From the NCBI GenBank assembly GCA_025526915.1, contig JAHLKH010000212.1:1-41021 (forward strand): a stretch of 41,021 nucleotides of DNA, given 5' to 3'. Shown here one piece after another: positions 39,322-41,021 of the stretch (its first letter is position 1; every line of letters begins with the position of its first letter). The notes beneath the pieces are model-generated. The model worked only from the letters and a program-made list of their open reading frames with translations. It searched no databases and was not told where the DNA came from. The stretch comes from Entophlyctis helioformis. Lineage: Eukaryota; Chytridiomycota; Chytridiomycetes; Chytridiales; Chytriomycetaceae. Made by a program: the position numbers and the translations under genes.

Positions 39322-40514
39322 ACACGGCGGGCTCCGGGTCCATGACCGCGGCTAGCGGCCGTAGTGCCAATGCCAACACCGCCGCGCACCTGCATGGCAG
39401 CGATCCATCCATGGCGGGCCGGTATGAAAGCACCAGCGACAGCCACGTCGCGTCGCCGCAGGACCCTCTCCTGTCCTCCAACGCGACGGCGGCCGTGATG
39501 ACGGGCGGCACTGGCGTCACAACCCTCAACACCGAGGGCGGCGACGAGGAAGACGACGAGGATGTGGAGGACGATGAGGAGGAGGAGGACGGCGACGGCG
39601 ACGGAGATGAGGACGAGGATGACGAGGAGGATGACGACGGCGATGCCGAAGAGCAGCAGCCCGTGTCGGTCGTTCTCCCCGCAGCACTTGCAGCAGCGGC
39701 CTGCACCGTTTGGATCTGGCAATCTGACGGGTCCAGGTGCGTCAACACAACAGCCATCTCAGTCGCAGCAATCTCAGTCGCAGTCTCAGCAGCCGCAGCA
39801 GTCTCAGCCACAGCCGAGCACGGCACTGCCATCGCCGTTTGGACTTGGACCGTCTAGCCCGAGCGGTACTGGCCGTGCTGGTGGGCTGCCGCCTGTGCGT
39901 CGGCCGCCGCCCCCGCCTGTGAATGGTGTCACGACGTCTGCAGCACCGTCCGCGGGTCTCGGCATTGGCGAGTCGCCACTTCCAACATCGTCGTCACAGT
40001 CGCAACCGCAACGGCCGCCCTCTAATGCCGTGTCGCCTGGACAGTACGCCTACAGCAACAGCAACAGCAACAGCAACCATCCGATGCCGCCTTTGCAGCA
40101 GCAGGCGTCTGTCGACGAGAGCGACTACAACACCGAGGAAGACTTTTCGTCACAGATGGGGGACGACGCGTCGTCGATTGCGGCCTCGTCCATTATGCAG
40201 GGCCGGCACCAGCCGCCGTGTCGCTGCCCATGTCTGTGCCCGTGCCCGCATCGCGCGTCGGCGGCAACACTCTTGGTATCGGCAATGGTAACGGCATGGC
40301 GCGGCCATGGCAGCAGCAGCAGCCGGCCTATGTGGCGCAAGGGCAGCAGCCGGGACACTTGTCGGCAGCGCCTGGCCAGCACGCGCAGCACGGGTTGATG
40401 CCCAAGACGGGTCTGGCCAACTCCATCTATGATGACGATGACGACAATTCGCGGTCGGATGTCGGCGGCTGTCGATGGCGTGGCGGGCCGGCGGGTGTTG
40501 TGCGCGGCGTCTGA
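37342..40514 (+). CDS. NIPA-type Mg2+ transporter with long disordered tail (frame breaks in tail)
   Basis: Members of the NIPA family are nine-helix membrane proteins of the drug/metabolite transporter superfamily and carry Mg2+. Exons: 37342-37549, 37754-37844, 37928-38088 and 38188 onward. Helix 1 is ISLALMSGFFIGLSLILQKK; the signature region is GEVSNFGAYAFAPTILVTPL, then GAISVVVSAILSVLFLKEKL; later helices include IYPLFVFIVITVILQVDF and IVLGFSVIVIGVALLFQYN. The uninterrupted frame stops at 39857 (709 residues). However, the tail (Gln, Ser and acidic runs) shows codon-like sequence in the +1 frame from about 39660 to 40205 (SALPSPFGLGPSS-like, then DESDYNTEEDFSSQMGDDAS) and again in the original frame to TGA 40514 (LPMSVPVPASRVGG, LANSIYDDDDDNSR). 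Two compensating one-base indels, or unrecognised small introns, would explain this. The membrane domain is secure; the tail model is not. Confidence 0.8.
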
Positions 40515-40906
40515 TGGCTGCACCAATGTGTACTGCGCGGAGGGGGTGGGGGGCTCGCTGCCTCTCTGACTCGCGCAGCACCACTCTGCACACTCTCTTG
40601 CACACACTGCTGCCTGCCTGCCGCCTGCCTGCCTGCTGCTCACTGTCTGTTTCTTTTTTTGTAATCTCTTGTTCTTTGTCTTGTCCGCTGGCTTTGGCGT
40701 TGGCGTGGGGGAAAGGCGAATGGAGGGGGCGGGGGATCACGACACACTTAATAGACGCACATTTTATACTGTACTGTATTGGACTGCGTTGGACGTGGCT
40801 GGACGTGGTTGGACTGCGTTGGACAAGCGAGTCGCTGCAGCCGTCCTTGAGAAAAGCGGAGAAAGGAATGGCAAGGAGAGGAGGGGAAAGACGGAAGACG
40901 GACGAC
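40515..40906. other. Convergent intergenic region before DPM1
   Basis: This contains CTGCCTGCCGCCTGCC repeats (about 40609-40636), TTGGACTGCGTTGGACGTGG repeats (about 40779-40822) and GA-rich sequence. No gene is seen. Confidence 0.55.

Positions 40907-41021
<115 letters not shown>

Overview
The window is eukaryotic, GC-rich nuclear DNA. Genes carry short GT-AG introns (about 65-280 nt, a few with GC donors), branch-point-like CTAAC/CTGAC motifs before the acceptors, standard stop codons, and many Ser/Ala/Gln-rich low-complexity insertions. The gene content fits an early-diverging, probably zoosporic (chytrid-type) fungus: a tandem-pore K+ channel tail of the fungal TOK kind, an Hrr25/Hhp1-type casein kinase 1, a four-CBS protein, an Mps1 kinase with its N-terminal TPR-like region, F-box/ankyrin genes, a GATA factor, a NIPA-type transporter and DPM1. 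The placement is an inference from gene families and intron style, not from a search.

Layout. 1-1071 is the 3' part of a K+ channel with two single-base frame breaks. 2076-3785 is casein kinase 1 (six exons). 4800-6432 (-) is a four-CBS-domain protein. 6433-9387 is mostly repetitive non-coding DNA, with two probable presequence-bearing exons on the minus strand (8352-8846). 9388-9844 is a small protein resembling mitochondrial ribosomal protein mS34. 10159-10231 is tRNA-Ile(AAT). Directly behind it, in the same direction, lies a 5'-truncated non-LTR retrotransposon with an open reverse transcriptase frame (to 13430). 13747-15351 (-) and 16027-17427 (+) are two head-to-head paralogous F-box-like/ankyrin genes with 28-residue repeats. 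17708-21158 is MPS1, and 21260-23475 is lysyl-tRNA synthetase with two apparent alternative N-termini (cytosolic and mitochondrial). 24206-26853 is a leucine-rich-repeat, Ser/Thr-stalk, probably GPI-anchored surface protein in which each repeat is one exon. 27463-30540 (-) is a GATA zinc-finger factor, 30804-31459 (-) is mitochondrial ribosomal protein mL49 (Img2), 31693-33989 (+) is an NmrA-like protein, 34364-36556 (-) is a pyruvate dehydrogenase phosphatase-type PP2C, 37342-40514 (+) is a NIPA-type Mg2+ transporter with a long tail, and 40907-41021 (-) is the C-terminus of DPM1.

Functional themes. These are dispersed housekeeping genes, not an operon or a gene cluster. Several products are mitochondrial (mS34-like, mL49, PDH phosphatase, one KRS1 isoform). 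Two promoters carry conspicuous motifs: a duplicated CCAAT box at the PDH phosphatase gene, and TCACGTGACC elements at the mL49/NmrA divergent promoter and upstream of the GATA gene. The most distinctive regions are the retrotransposon abutting the tRNA, the ankyrin gene pair, the dual-start KRS1 gene and the exon-per-repeat LRR surface protein. Splice junctions were placed by hand from reading frames, consensus sites and family conservation. No transcript or database evidence was available.
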